DNA from: an uncultured Flavobacteriaceae bacterium | Lineage (GTDB): Bacteria > Bacteroidota > Bacteroidia > Flavobacteriales > Flavobacteriaceae | Length of the DNA: 64,000 nucleotides | NCBI GenBank assembly: GCA_913045325.1 | Contig: CAJWPZ010000001.1 | Location: forward strand, 1-64,000 | Direction: 5' to 3' | Part shown: in pieces, positions 49,301 to 57,811 of the stretch | How the letters are laid out: the number at the start of each line of letters is the position of its first letter | Position numbering within the stretch: position 1 is the stretch's first letter | Translations under genes and position numbers: made by a program | The notes under the pieces: model-generated | The model's database searches: none | The model's input: only the letters and a program-made list of their open reading frames with translations | What the model was told of the DNA's origin: nothing

Positions 49301-50807
49301 GATCAATATAGTAGGTGTTATTTGCAGCAATTAATGACACCTGGTGCTTTTTAGAGAATGAAATTAAGGTTTGGTTCACCCTATTTTCATCTTCTTGATC
49401 ATGGCGCATAATCTCTAAGTAAAAATCAGCACCAAAGGTTTCTTTCCACCACAATAGTGCATCCTCAGCTTGTTTTTCTCCAACATTTAAAATTTTACTA
49501 GAAACCTCGCCGTACATTCCGCCAGAGAATACCATAAGATCCTCTTTGTATTTTAAAATTACCTCACGATCTATTCTTGGCACATAATAAAAACCATCTA
49601 TGTAAGATATACTAGACATTTTGGCTAGGTTATGATAGCCTTTTTTGTTTTTTGCTACCAGTATGATTTGGTACCCATTATCTTTTTGAGTTTTATCTTT
49701 ATGGTTGGTACATACAAAAAACTCACAACCTACAATTGCCTTTAGATATGTGGGTTCTGTAGGTTTTTCTGGCACTACCCCGTCAAAATCTGTGGCAGTA
49801 TCATCTATGGCATTGTATGCCTCCAAATCTTCCTTATAGGTCGCTTTTAGAGATCTGTTGTGATTATTTACCGAACGTGTAAAATGAAATGCTCCCATCA
49901 TATTACCTGTATCGGTAATAGCTACTGCAGGCTGGTTATCTGCCACGGCTGCATCCACCAAGTCTTGAGTGCTTGAGGTAGATTGCAAAATAGAAAATTG
50001 AGAATGATTGTGCAGGTGTGCAAAAGGAGCCTGTTTTAATACAGCAATATTTTCTTTAATTTCCTGAGAAGAGACCACCTTTGAAACCATGGTTGACTCC
50101 AACTGTTTTTTTATTTTCTCTGAAGCCTTCTTGAGGTTAATGTGTTTTAAGCCAAGAAGAGGTATGGTTTGAGGATTTTCTTTAGAAAAATGTTCAAAAT
50201 AATCTGGCGGGCAGTCAAGCTCCTCAAGGGTAAATATTTGACGACGAATAAGTTCTAAAAAACAGCGTGTAGTTGCCTCCACATCTGCCGTGGCATTATG
50301 TGCCTGAGCGAATGGTTGTTTAAATAAAAATTGGTGTAACTCTGTTAGGGTTGGTAATTTAAACTTTCCACCTCTACCTCCAGGTATTTGACACATTTGC
50401 GCCGTAGTTTCTGAGCATGTGTCCAAAAGAGGCATATCGGGTAAGGGGTTTTCCATTCCTAAACGCAAGAACTCTGCTCCCATAATATTGAGATCAAAGG
50501 TCACGTTTTGCCCAACAATAAAAGTTGTTTTACAGAGCGCTTGCTGAAACTTTTCAATCATCAAAGACAGCTCAATCCCTTCTTGTTGTGCTAACTCTGT
50601 GGAAATTCCATGGATTTTCTCAGCATCATAAGGGATGTTGTATCCAGTTGGCTTCACCAAATAATCCTGATGCTCTATAATCTTCCCCGAGGTGTCATGC
50701 AACTGCCATGCAATTTGTATACAGCGAGGCCAGTTGTCACTATCTGTTAAGGGGGCTTTCCAATTTCTAGGAAGCCCGGTAGTTTCGGTATCAAAAATTA
50801 AATACAA
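46347..50807 (-). CDS. dnaE: DNA polymerase III alpha subunit with fused N-terminal DnaQ-like exonuclease; likely TTG start
   Basis: N-term (M)YLIFDTETTGLPRNWKAP exonuclease motif; PHP FAHLHNHSQFSILQS; PDIDIDFDDEGRSKV polymerase motif. Confidence 0.95.
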   Translation of the reverse strand: MYLIFDTETTGLPRNWKAPLTDSDNWPRCIQIAWQLHDTSGKIIEHQDYLVKPTGYNIPYDAEKIHGISTELAQQEGIELSLMIEKFQQALCKTTFIVGQNVTFDLNIMGAEFLRLGMENPLPDMPLLDTCSETTAQMCQIPGGRGGKFKLPTLTELHQFLFKQPFAQAHNATADVEATTRCFLELIRRQIFTLEELDCPPDYFEHFSKENPQTIPLLGLKHINLKKASEKIKKQLESTMVSKVVSSQEIKENIAVLKQAPFAHLHNHSQFSILQSTSSTQDLVDAAVADNQPAVAITDTGNMMGAFHFTRSVNNHNRSLKATYKEDLEAYNAIDDTATDFDGVVPEKPTEPTYLKAIVGCEFFVCTNHKDKTQKDNGYQIILVAKNKKGYHNLAKMSSISYIDGFYYVPRIDREVILKYKEDLMVFSGGMYGEVSSKILNVGEKQAEDALLWWKETFGADFYLEIMRHDQEDENRVNQTLISFSKKHQVSLIAANNTYYIDQKSANAHDILLCVKDGEKQATPIGRGRGYRYGLPNQEYYFKSQAAMKILFKDLPKAIATISEVIEKVTPFSLQRDVLLPKFDIPQEFIVEKDQLDGGKRGENNFLKHLTFLGAQKRYPSLTGQSDAHKKEAEAITERINFELDVIQNTGYPGYFLITEDFIREARNMGVSVGPGRGSAAGSVVAYCLWITNIDPIKYNLLFERFLNPDRVSMPDIDIDFDDEGRSKVLDYVIEKYGSNQVAQIITYGTMAAKSAIRDTARVLDLPLSDADRVAKLIPNMTKLNKIFSMDEKALRGKFRSDELPKVQELISLAEGTDLTSQTIGQAKILEGSIRNTGIHACGVIITPSDITNFVPVALAKDSDLYVTQFDNSVVESAGLLKMDFLGLKTLTLIKDTVKIVKHKHDVSLDPDTFPLDDKKTYELFQRGETVGIFQYESAGMQKYMKELKPTVFGDLIAMNALYRPGPLEYIPSFIRRKNGEEAIQYDLPAMEEYLDETYGITVYQEQVMLLSQKLANFSKGDADVLRKAMGKKQKSVLDKMKPRFIKNAVANGHDSEKLEKIWKDWEAFASYAFNKSHSTCYAWIAYQTAYLKAHYPAEYMAAVLSNNMRDIKQVTFFMEECKRMGLEILGPDVNESFYKFSVNDRGAVRFGMGAIKGVGANAVATIVENRKDGNYKSIFDLAKRIDLRAANKKAFENLVLGGGFDSFNNHRAQYMHEDTDGITFYEKVLKYAARYQETENSSQVSLFGEASEVQIPEPEVPPCEDWGTMKKLNFEKEVVGVYISGHPLDDFQVEMDTFTNCRVADFYSLEKHIGKELTFGGVVTDVQHRETKAGKGWAIFTVADFGESFDFKIFNEDYLKLRHFLVPNTIIHGKIYIKEGWINKDTGKRSDPRMQYNGMQLLHNVMESQVKKITIQLPIEALQDDTLLFLKEMVATHKGDKQLFFTIYEVENKIKLNMPSRTYKVDISNEFLKGLEDRQLKYRLN

Positions 50808-51106
50808 GTCAACACATTTTAGAATTAAAAAAGCACAAAAGCCCAACAAAACATGGGTAAAAAAGTATTTACAAGAAAAAAACAATCTGTAAAACTCTTT
50901 ATGTAAATGTAAAAAATAATGTGTTTTTTAAACCCTAAAGTTATCTCTAGTTGTTCACATTTATAAAGAAAAATTCAACACTTAAAATGTACTTACAAAC
51001 AAACTTTCTAACCCGTGGATTGCTCTTTTAATAGAAATCTTAGCCAAAGATTAACAAAGCGTATAAAAAATAGTGTAATTGCTAGAATTACAAATATAAT
51101 TTAGGG

Positions 51107-51114
51107 TATCTTTG
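51107..51114 (+). promoter_or_regulatory. Bacteroidetes-type -7 element TATCTTTG upstream of rpsP
   Basis: TAnnTTTG motif; gives a ~100-nt 5'UTR. Confidence 0.5.
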
Positions 51115-51224
51115 CGCACTCAAAAATCTTGAAGCAGGTATTGTTTTTTAAACACAACCTAACTAAAGATCCCTTTGAAAATTTAAAATTAAAACCGAAG
51201 TCGTGAACTTCAAAAATTAATGTT

Positions 51225-51905
51225 ATGCCTGTAAAAATCAGACTACAAAGACACGGTAAAAAAGGAAAACCTTTTTACTGGATCGTGGCGGCAGATGCCC
51301 GCGCAAAAAGAGATGGTAAATACCTTGAAAAATTAGGTACTTACAACCCAAACACTAACCCAGCACAAATCAATTTAGATATTGATGGTTCTGTACAATG
51401 GCTTCAAAATGGAGCGCAACCTACAGATACTGCTAGAGCTATCCTTTCTTACAAAGGAGTGATGATGAAAAATCATTTGGCCGGCGGTGTTCGTAAAGGT
51501 GCCTTAACCCAAGACCAAGCAGATGCAAAATTTAATGCATGGCTAGAAGGAAAAGGGAATACTGTTGAAGCTAAAAAAGCAACATTAGCAGACGCTAAAG
51601 GAAAATTAAAAGCAGAAGCATTGGCTGCAGAGAAAGCAGTAAACGCTGCGCGTGTGGCTGCGAATGCACCTGTTGTTGAAGAAGTAGCACCTGTAGAGGA
51701 AGCTGCCGCTGAGCCAGAAGCAACTGCCACTGAGCCAGTAGCGCCTGTAGAGGAAGCTGCCGCTGAGCCGGAAGCAACTGCCACTGAGCCAGAAGCTGCT
51801 GCTGAGCCGGAAGCAACTGTAGAGGCAGAAGTGCCTGCTGCTAAAGAGGAAGCAACTGCTGAGGAAGCTCCTGCAGAAGCAGAAGCAACTAAAAAAGAAG
51901 AATAA
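51225..51905 (+). CDS. rpsP: 30S ribosomal protein S16 with long repetitive Ala/Glu/Pro-rich C-terminal tail
   Basis: MPVKIRLQRHGKKGKPFYWIVAADARAKRDGKYLEKLGTYNPNTNP. Confidence 0.97.
   Translation: MPVKIRLQRHGKKGKPFYWIVAADARAKRDGKYLEKLGTYNPNTNPAQINLDIDGSVQWLQNGAQPTDTARAILSYKGVMMKNHLAGGVRKGALTQDQADAKFNAWLEGKGNTVEAKKATLADAKGKLKAEALAAEKAVNAARVAANAPVVEEVAPVEEAAAEPEATATEPVAPVEEAAAEPEATATEPEAAAEPEATVEAEVPAAKEEATAEEAPAEAEATKKEE
51684..51791 (+). repeat. Two tandem 54-bp units (VAPVEEAAAEPEATATEP x2) in rpsP tail
   Basis: 51684-51737 and 51738-51791 nearly identical; a degenerate partial unit follows. Confidence 0.92.
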
Positions 51906-51917
51906 AACTCTTTAGCG

Positions 51918-52442
51918 ATGCAAAAGGAAGATTGTTTCTTCGTTGGAAAAGTCGTTAAAAAATATAGTTTTAAGGGAGAACTGTTAATCAAACTTGATAC
52001 AGATGATCCCGAGTTATTCCTAGAGATGGAATCAGTTTTTGTGGAACAACACAAAACACTGATTCCATTTTTTGTTGAACACAGCCAGCTACACAAATCT
52101 AGCCTGCTTCGGGTTCAATTTGAAGATGTCTATGATGAGGCCACGGCAAATGCAATGCTGGGTACAGAATTATTTCTCCCACTTGATTTTCTGCCACCTC
52201 TAGAAGGTACTAAGTTTTATTATCATGAAATAATAGGTTTTAATGTAACAGACACCCGCTTTGGAGATGTTGGTGTTTTAGTTGGCGTAAACGATAAAAC
52301 CGCGCAACATTTGTTTGTGATTGAAAAACTAGGTAAAGAAATATTAATACCCATTAATGATCTTTTCATTAAACAAGTAGACCGAGACAATAAGATCCTA
52401 GGGCTGGATGTCCCTCAGGGACTTATCGAACTTTACCTGTAA
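51918..52442 (+). CDS. rimM: Ribosome maturation factor RimM
   Basis: CFFVGKVVKKYSFKGELLIKLDTD; PRC-barrel YYHEIIGFNV...EILIPINDLFI; adjacent to rpsP. Confidence 0.94.
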   Translation: MQKEDCFFVGKVVKKYSFKGELLIKLDTDDPELFLEMESVFVEQHKTLIPFFVEHSQLHKSSLLRVQFEDVYDEATANAMLGTELFLPLDFLPPLEGTKFYYHEIIGFNVTDTRFGDVGVLVGVNDKTAQHLFVIEKLGKEILIPINDLFIKQVDRDNKILGLDVPQGLIELYL

Positions 52443-53176
52443 TGTCTCAACAGCCTTTTCAATTCAAACAATTTAAGGTCCATCAGGATCATTGCGCAAT
52501 GAAAATTGGCACAGACGCAGTCCTTTTAGGAGCATGGGTCTCTATTAACCACCAACCCCAAACTATACTAGATATTGGCGCTGGAACCGGAGTTATAGCA
52601 CTGCAATTAGCCCAGCGGTCTTCGGCAAACACTATTGACGCCATAGAAATTGACGGGCAAGCTTACGAACAATGCACTGATAACTTTGAGCACTCTGCTT
52701 GGGGAGATCGTTTATTTTGCTACCATGGCTCTGTTCAAGAATTTGCAAGTGAAATGGAACACAAGTATGATTTAATTGTAAGTAATCCACCTTTTTTCAA
52801 GGCTCCAAAAAATATAGATTCTCAAACCACAAACACAAGCCAAGAAAGAGCCGCAGCAAGATTTACAGACACCTTACCCTTTAAGCATCTAGTAGTTTGC
52901 GCCGCCCATTTACTTTCTGAAACTGGAATTTTCGCTGCCATTCTACCTGAACAAGAAACAGCTTCCTTTATTGAAATTGCAAAGAGTAACCATCTTTTTT
53001 TACAAAGAATTTGTAATGTTCGTGGCACACAAACCGCTCCAGTAAAGCGCTGCTTGTTAGAGTTTTCATTTAAAAAGACCTTGGCAGGTTCTGAAAAAAT
53101 TACCATAGAAATTTCAAGACATAAATACACTCAGGAGTATAAAAATTTAGTTCGTGATTTTTATGTTAAAATGTAG
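52442..53176 (+). CDS. tRNA1(Val) (adenine(37)-N6)-methyltransferase-like
   Basis: FQFKQFKVHQDHCAMKIGTDAVLLGAW; ILDIGAGTGVIALQLAQR; LIVSNPPFF. Confidence 0.93.
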   Translation: MSQQPFQFKQFKVHQDHCAMKIGTDAVLLGAWVSINHQPQTILDIGAGTGVIALQLAQRSSANTIDAIEIDGQAYEQCTDNFEHSAWGDRLFCYHGSVQEFASEMEHKYDLIVSNPPFFKAPKNIDSQTTNTSQERAAARFTDTLPFKHLVVCAAHLLSETGIFAAILPEQETASFIEIAKSNHLFLQRICNVRGTQTAPVKRCLLEFSFKKTLAGSEKITIEISRHKYTQEYKNLVRDFYVKM

Positions 53177-53226
53177 GTAACTATAAAAGTGGTATTTATA
53201 TTTACAGAATAATTAAAAACAAAATT

Positions 53227-54405
53227 ATGAAACCCGATTTATTTGAAGCTCCAGATTATTACAACATTGATGATTTACTTACAGAAGAGCACAAACTAAT
53301 ACGTGATGCTGCACGAGCTTGGGTAAAGCGCGATGTTTCTCCTATTATAGAAGAGGCTGCACAAACAGCAACCTTTCCAAAATCTATCATTCCTGGACTG
53401 GCAGAAATTGGTGCTTTTGGACCTTATATTCCAGAACAATATGGTGGTGCAGGCTTAGATCAAATATCGTATGGTTTAATCATGCAAGAAATTGAGCGTG
53501 GTGATAGCGGTGTTCGTTCTACAGCATCTGTTCAATCATCTCTGGTGATGTATCCTATATGGAAATATGGAAATGAAGAGCAGCGCAATAAATACTTGCC
53601 AAAATTAGCTTCTGGAGAATGGATGGGATCTTTTGGTTTAACAGAACCAGATCACGGAAGTAATCCAAGCGGCATGACAACCAATTACAAAGACATGGGT
53701 GACCATTATCTTTTAAACGGCGCAAAACTTTGGATCTCAAACTCACCATTTTGTGATGTTGCAGTAGTTTGGGCAAAAAATGAGCAAGGTCGTATTCACG
53801 GTATTATCGTCGAGCGAGGAATGGAAGGATTCTCAACACCAGAAACTCACAACAAATGGTCACTGAGAGCTAGTGCAACTGGAGAATTAATATTTCAGGA
53901 TGTAAAAGTTCCTAAAGAAAACTTGTTACCAAACAAATCTGGATTAGGAGCCCCTCTAGGGTGTCTTGATTCTGCCCGATATGGTATTGCCTGGGGTGTC
54001 ATTGGCGCCGCTATGGATTGCTATGACACTGCATTGCGGTACTCTAAAGAACGTGTACAGTTTGGAAGACCAATTGGAGGATTCCAATTACAACAAAAAA
54101 AGCTGGCAGAAATGATTACAGAGATTACCAAAGCGCAATTACTTTGTCTGCGTCTTGGACAACTCAAAAACGAAAACAAAGCTACGTCTGCTCAAATCTC
54201 TATGGCCAAACGTAACAATGTAGATATGGCACTAAAAATTGCGCGCGATGCAAGACAAATGCTTGGAGGTATGGGGATTACTGGTGAGTATCCAATAATG
54301 AGACATATGATGAATCTTGAAAGTGTAGTAACCTATGAAGGAACCCACGATATACATCTTTTAATTACAGGATTAGACATTACGGGTATTAATGCCTTTA
54401 AATAA
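53227..54405 (+). CDS. Acyl-CoA dehydrogenase, glutaryl-CoA dehydrogenase-like
   Basis: FGLTEPDHGSNPSGM; QFGRPIGGFQLQQKKLAEM; MLGGMGITGEYPIMRHMMNLESVVTYEGTHDIH. Confidence 0.93.
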   Translation: MKPDLFEAPDYYNIDDLLTEEHKLIRDAARAWVKRDVSPIIEEAAQTATFPKSIIPGLAEIGAFGPYIPEQYGGAGLDQISYGLIMQEIERGDSGVRSTASVQSSLVMYPIWKYGNEEQRNKYLPKLASGEWMGSFGLTEPDHGSNPSGMTTNYKDMGDHYLLNGAKLWISNSPFCDVAVVWAKNEQGRIHGIIVERGMEGFSTPETHNKWSLRASATGELIFQDVKVPKENLLPNKSGLGAPLGCLDSARYGIAWGVIGAAMDCYDTALRYSKERVQFGRPIGGFQLQQKKLAEMITEITKAQLLCLRLGQLKNENKATSAQISMAKRNNVDMALKIARDARQMLGGMGITGEYPIMRHMMNLESVVTYEGTHDIHLLITGLDITGINAFK

Positions 54406-54427
54406 ACATTCCTATACTTTATATAAC

Positions 54428-54459
54428 AAAAAAGCCACTATAAAGATAGTGGCTTTTTT
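54428..54459. terminator. Bidirectional terminator
   Basis: aaaaaagccactat / atagtggctttttt. Confidence 0.85.
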
Positions 54460-54486
54460 AATTGAAAAATTTTACAAAGAGATTTT

Positions 54487-54822
54487 TCACTCCTGTGGTG
54501 CCATAGTTAGTTGAAGGCCACTTAAGGAGCTGTCTATAGGTATTTGACAGCTTAGCCTGCTTGAGTCTAAAACATGGAAAGCTTCACCAAGCATAGCGCT
54601 TTCATCATCACTTATTTGTTGTAACTGATGGTTTGAATTTATGTAGCATTGGCAAGAGGCGCACATTGCCATCCCTCCACAAATACCAAGAGTACCCTCT
54701 GGGGCAAGTTCATAAAGTCTAATAACCTCCATAAGGTTTAGGTTCATATCTGTAGGAGCTTTTACTTGATGAGAAACCCCATCTCTATCTGTAATATGAA
54801 TTAGAACATCTTTGTCTTCCAT
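54487..54822 (-). CDS. 2Fe-2S ferredoxin (adrenodoxin type)
   Basis: LGICGGMAMCASCQCYI plus distal SCQIPI. Confidence 0.93.
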   Translation of the reverse strand: MEDKDVLIHITDRDGVSHQVKAPTDMNLNLMEVIRLYELAPEGTLGICGGMAMCASCQCYINSNHQLQQISDDESAMLGEAFHVLDSSRLSCQIPIDSSLSGLQLTMAPQE

Positions 54823-54830
54823 CTTTAGGC

Positions 54831-55883
54831 TTAATTAATTGCTTTCACAACAGCTTTTGGAGCTTGTTTCTTAGTGCCATCAAAGCCTTCTACACCGCCA
54901 ACAGTTGTATATTTCAATACATATCTTTTATCGGGGAAAATACGTTTGTATGCGCTTTGACACATAAGCGTAGCTTCATGAAAACCACACAAAATAAGCT
55001 TTAACTTTCCTGGATAGATATTTACATCACCAATGGCATATATACCCGGGATATTTGTTTGGTAATCTAAAGTGTTATCAACTTTAATTGCATTTTTCTC
55101 AATCTCTAGGCCCCAATCGCCAATTGGACCAAGCTTTGGAGCCAAGCCAAAGAGTGGTATGAAATGATCACAGGGTTTTTCAAAGACAACATCTGCCTGT
55201 CTAATGGTAACACCAGTGAGCTGCTTTTCTCCAACTATACCAACCACCTCTGCGGGTGTGATAAGTTGTATTTTGCCTTTGTTTTTTAATTCTTGTACTT
55301 TCTCCACAGAATCTAATGCGCCACGAAACTCATTGCGTCTATGCACCAAGGTAACACTAGAGGCAACATCTGTTAAAAAGATACTCCAATCTAATGCAGA
55401 GTCACCACCGCCGGCAATAACAACATCTTTATCTCTATATAATTCTGGATCTCTAATGATATACTCCACCCCTTTATCTTCAAAGCTGGCTATATTTGGA
55501 ATAGGTGGTTTTCTTGGTTCAAAACTTCCTAGACCACCCGCAATAGCAACAATAGGAGCGTGGTGCTTTGTACCTTTATTAGTAGTAACTATAAAGGTGC
55601 CGTCATCTTGGGTTTGTATGCTTTGAGCTCTCTCTCCCAAGGTAAACCCTGGTTGAAAAGGCTGAATCTGCTTCATTAAATTATCAACCAAATCACCCGC
55701 TAAAATTTCTGGAAACGCTGGAATATCATAAATGGGCTTTTTGGGGTATATTTCACTACATTGGCCACCTGGCTGTGGCAATGCATCAATAAGGTGGCAT
55801 TTTAATTTCAACAACCCTGCTTCAAAAACAGTAAAGAGTCCAGTAGGTCCTGCTCCTATTATTAATATGTCTGTCTTTATCAT
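54831..55883 (-). CDS. NAD(P)/FAD-dependent oxidoreductase, ferredoxin-NADP reductase type
   Basis: TDILIIGAGPTGLFTVFEAGLLKLKCHLIDALPQPGGQCSEIYPKKPIYDIPAFPEI; VVIAGGGDSALDW. Confidence 0.92.
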   Translation of the reverse strand: MIKTDILIIGAGPTGLFTVFEAGLLKLKCHLIDALPQPGGQCSEIYPKKPIYDIPAFPEILAGDLVDNLMKQIQPFQPGFTLGERAQSIQTQDDGTFIVTTNKGTKHHAPIVAIAGGLGSFEPRKPPIPNIASFEDKGVEYIIRDPELYRDKDVVIAGGGDSALDWSIFLTDVASSVTLVHRRNEFRGALDSVEKVQELKNKGKIQLITPAEVVGIVGEKQLTGVTIRQADVVFEKPCDHFIPLFGLAPKLGPIGDWGLEIEKNAIKVDNTLDYQTNIPGIYAIGDVNIYPGKLKLILCGFHEATLMCQSAYKRIFPDKRYVLKYTTVGGVEGFDGTKKQAPKAVVKAIN

Positions 55884-55954
55884 GTAACTTAATCACTATT
55901 TTGCTAGTAACACTAGCACTAATTCTTATCTAAATAAAAAATGAAAAAACACCT

Positions 55955-56197
55955 TTAAGCTTCTACATTAATTACTTCTTCAATTTGGGGGGCATGTTTT
56001 TTAATGGTCATTTCAACACCGCTCTTCAAGGTCATTTGGTTCACGCTACAACCAACACAAGCACCTTGCAATTGAACTTTAACTGTGGTTCCATTTTCTA
56101 TACTTAGCAGTATTATGTCTCCGCCATCGCTTTGCAGAAATGGACGAATTTCATCAAGTGCAATCTCTACTTTATCTACTAGTTGTTGTTGTTCCAT
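55955..56197 (-). CDS. NifU C-terminal family Fe-S scaffold
   Basis: VEIALDEIRPFLQSDGGDIIL; LQGACVGCSVNQMTLKSGVE. Confidence 0.95.
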   Translation of the reverse strand: MEQQQLVDKVEIALDEIRPFLQSDGGDIILLSIENGTTVKVQLQGACVGCSVNQMTLKSGVEMTIKKHAPQIEEVINVEA

Positions 56198-56201
56198 ATT
56201 C

Positions 56202-57338
56202 TTATTTTACAGCACTACATCCTGCCATTGTGGTTATTTGAATTGCCTGAGTTACAGGTAATGCTTTATTTCTTTTTACAGTTTCACGCACTACATTTTT
56301 TGTAATATCTATGAAAATCGCTTCAATGGCAGTTCCCTCTTGAAGCGCCACTGGGTGACCTGCATCTCCAGCCTCTCTAATACTCTGTATCAAAGGCAAC
56401 TCTCCTAGAAAAGGGATTTTTGAATCTTCTGCTAAATGCTTTGCCCCTTGTTTTCCAAATATATAGTACTTATTATCTGGTAATTCTGCTGGTGTAAAGT
56501 AAGCCATATTTTCTATAATACCCAAAACAGGTACATCAATGCTCTCTTGTTGGAACATGGCAACACCTTTTTTGGCATCTGCCAAGGCTACTGCTTGAGG
56601 TGTACTCACAACTACAGCTCCTGTAATAGGCAAAGATTGCATGATGCTTAAATGAATATCTCCGGTACCTGGAGGTAAATCTAAAAGCATAAAATCAAGT
56701 TCTCCCCAAGCCGCATCAAAAATCAATTGGTTTAAGGCTTTTGAAGCCATAGGGCCTCTCCATATAACAGCCTGGTCTGGTTTGGTGAAAAATCCTATAG
56801 ACAAAACCTTTACCCCATAATTCTCAACTGGTTTCATTTTGCTTTTTCCGTCCACGTTTATAGAAAGAGGTTTTTCATTGGCCAGATCAAACATTATTGG
56901 AATAGAAGGTCCATAAATATCTGCATCCAACACTCCTACTTTAAACCCCATTTTTGAAAGTGTGATCGCAAGATTTGCCGTTACTGTAGATTTACCAACA
57001 CCCCCTTTACCAGAGGCAACAGCTATTATGTTTTTAATACCAGCAATTGGTTTTCCTTTAATAAGGTTTGGGTTAGAGGGTTTTGCAGGAGCCTGAACCG
57101 TAATATTTACTTGTACTTTTGCCCCCGAAGAAAGCTTTTCTTGTATGGTTTTTATAATATCTGCTTCTGCACGTTTTTTTATGTGCATTGCTGGAGTAGC
57201 CATTGTGAGATCTACAACAACCTCATCAGCAAATGTCATTACATTAGTAACAGCGCCGCTAGCTACCATATTCTCACCCTCTCCAGCTAGTGTAATAGTT
57301 TCAAGGGCTAAAAGTATATCACTTTTGTTAAATTTCAT
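56202..57338 (-). CDS. apbC: Mrp/NBP35 family ATP-binding Fe-S carrier
   Basis: IAVASGKGGVGKSTVTANLA; LDADIYGPSIP; DFMLLDLPPGTGDIHLS. Confidence 0.95.
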   Translation of the reverse strand: MKFNKSDILLALETITLAGEGENMVASGAVTNVMTFADEVVVDLTMATPAMHIKKRAEADIIKTIQEKLSSGAKVQVNITVQAPAKPSNPNLIKGKPIAGIKNIIAVASGKGGVGKSTVTANLAITLSKMGFKVGVLDADIYGPSIPIMFDLANEKPLSINVDGKSKMKPVENYGVKVLSIGFFTKPDQAVIWRGPMASKALNQLIFDAAWGELDFMLLDLPPGTGDIHLSIMQSLPITGAVVVSTPQAVALADAKKGVAMFQQESIDVPVLGIIENMAYFTPAELPDNKYYIFGKQGAKHLAEDSKIPFLGELPLIQSIREAGDAGHPVALQEGTAIEAIFIDITKNVVRETVKRNKALPVTQAIQITTMAGCSAVK

Positions 57339-57473
57339 TATTGCTCTTTTTCGAGATTTAGATAGATTCTAAAGTACAAAGATACTCGAAAAACTAAAGA
57401 AAATATAGGGCAGCATAGAAATGATTTTAGTGGTAATCGCTGGTGTTTTTTAACCAAGATTTTTTTGAATAGT

Positions 57474-57809
57474 TTAGTTCTCTGGAGGTAGTTCTTGTTG
57501 TGGGTCCCAAAAATGAGCCTCTAGGTTTTGAATCTGAAAATCTATAACTTGAACCCCCTCTGATTCTAACAATTGCTGCATTAAACTAGTGCCTTGAAAA
57601 TGGTGTTTACCGGTAAGCAGGCCTTTTTTATTCACCACACGATGGGCTGGAATTTCATGCTTTTTACTGGCGTTCATGGCCCATCCTACCATCCTAGCAC
57701 TGCCCTTACTACCTAAGTAATTTGCAATAGCTCCATAGCTGGTGACCTTTGCATAAGGTATTTGAAGTACAACTTTATAGACTCTTTGAAAAAAAGAAAG
57801 CTGCTGCAT
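57474..57809 (-). CDS. MGMT-family, alkyltransferase-like protein (Ala in place of active-site Cys)
   Basis: QRVYKVVLQIPYAKVTSYGAIANYLG; EIPAHRVVNKKGLLTG. Confidence 0.93.
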   Translation of the reverse strand: MQQLSFFQRVYKVVLQIPYAKVTSYGAIANYLGSKGSARMVGWAMNASKKHEIPAHRVVNKKGLLTGKHHFQGTSLMQQLLESEGVQVIDFQIQNLEAHFWDPQQELPPEN

Positions 57810-57811
57810 TG

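Noticed and set aside
51473-52096. 207-aa minus-strand ORF (Ser/Ala-rich)
   Set aside because: Antisense shadow of the Ala/Glu/Pro-rich rpsP tail; low-complexity composition mirrors the repeat.
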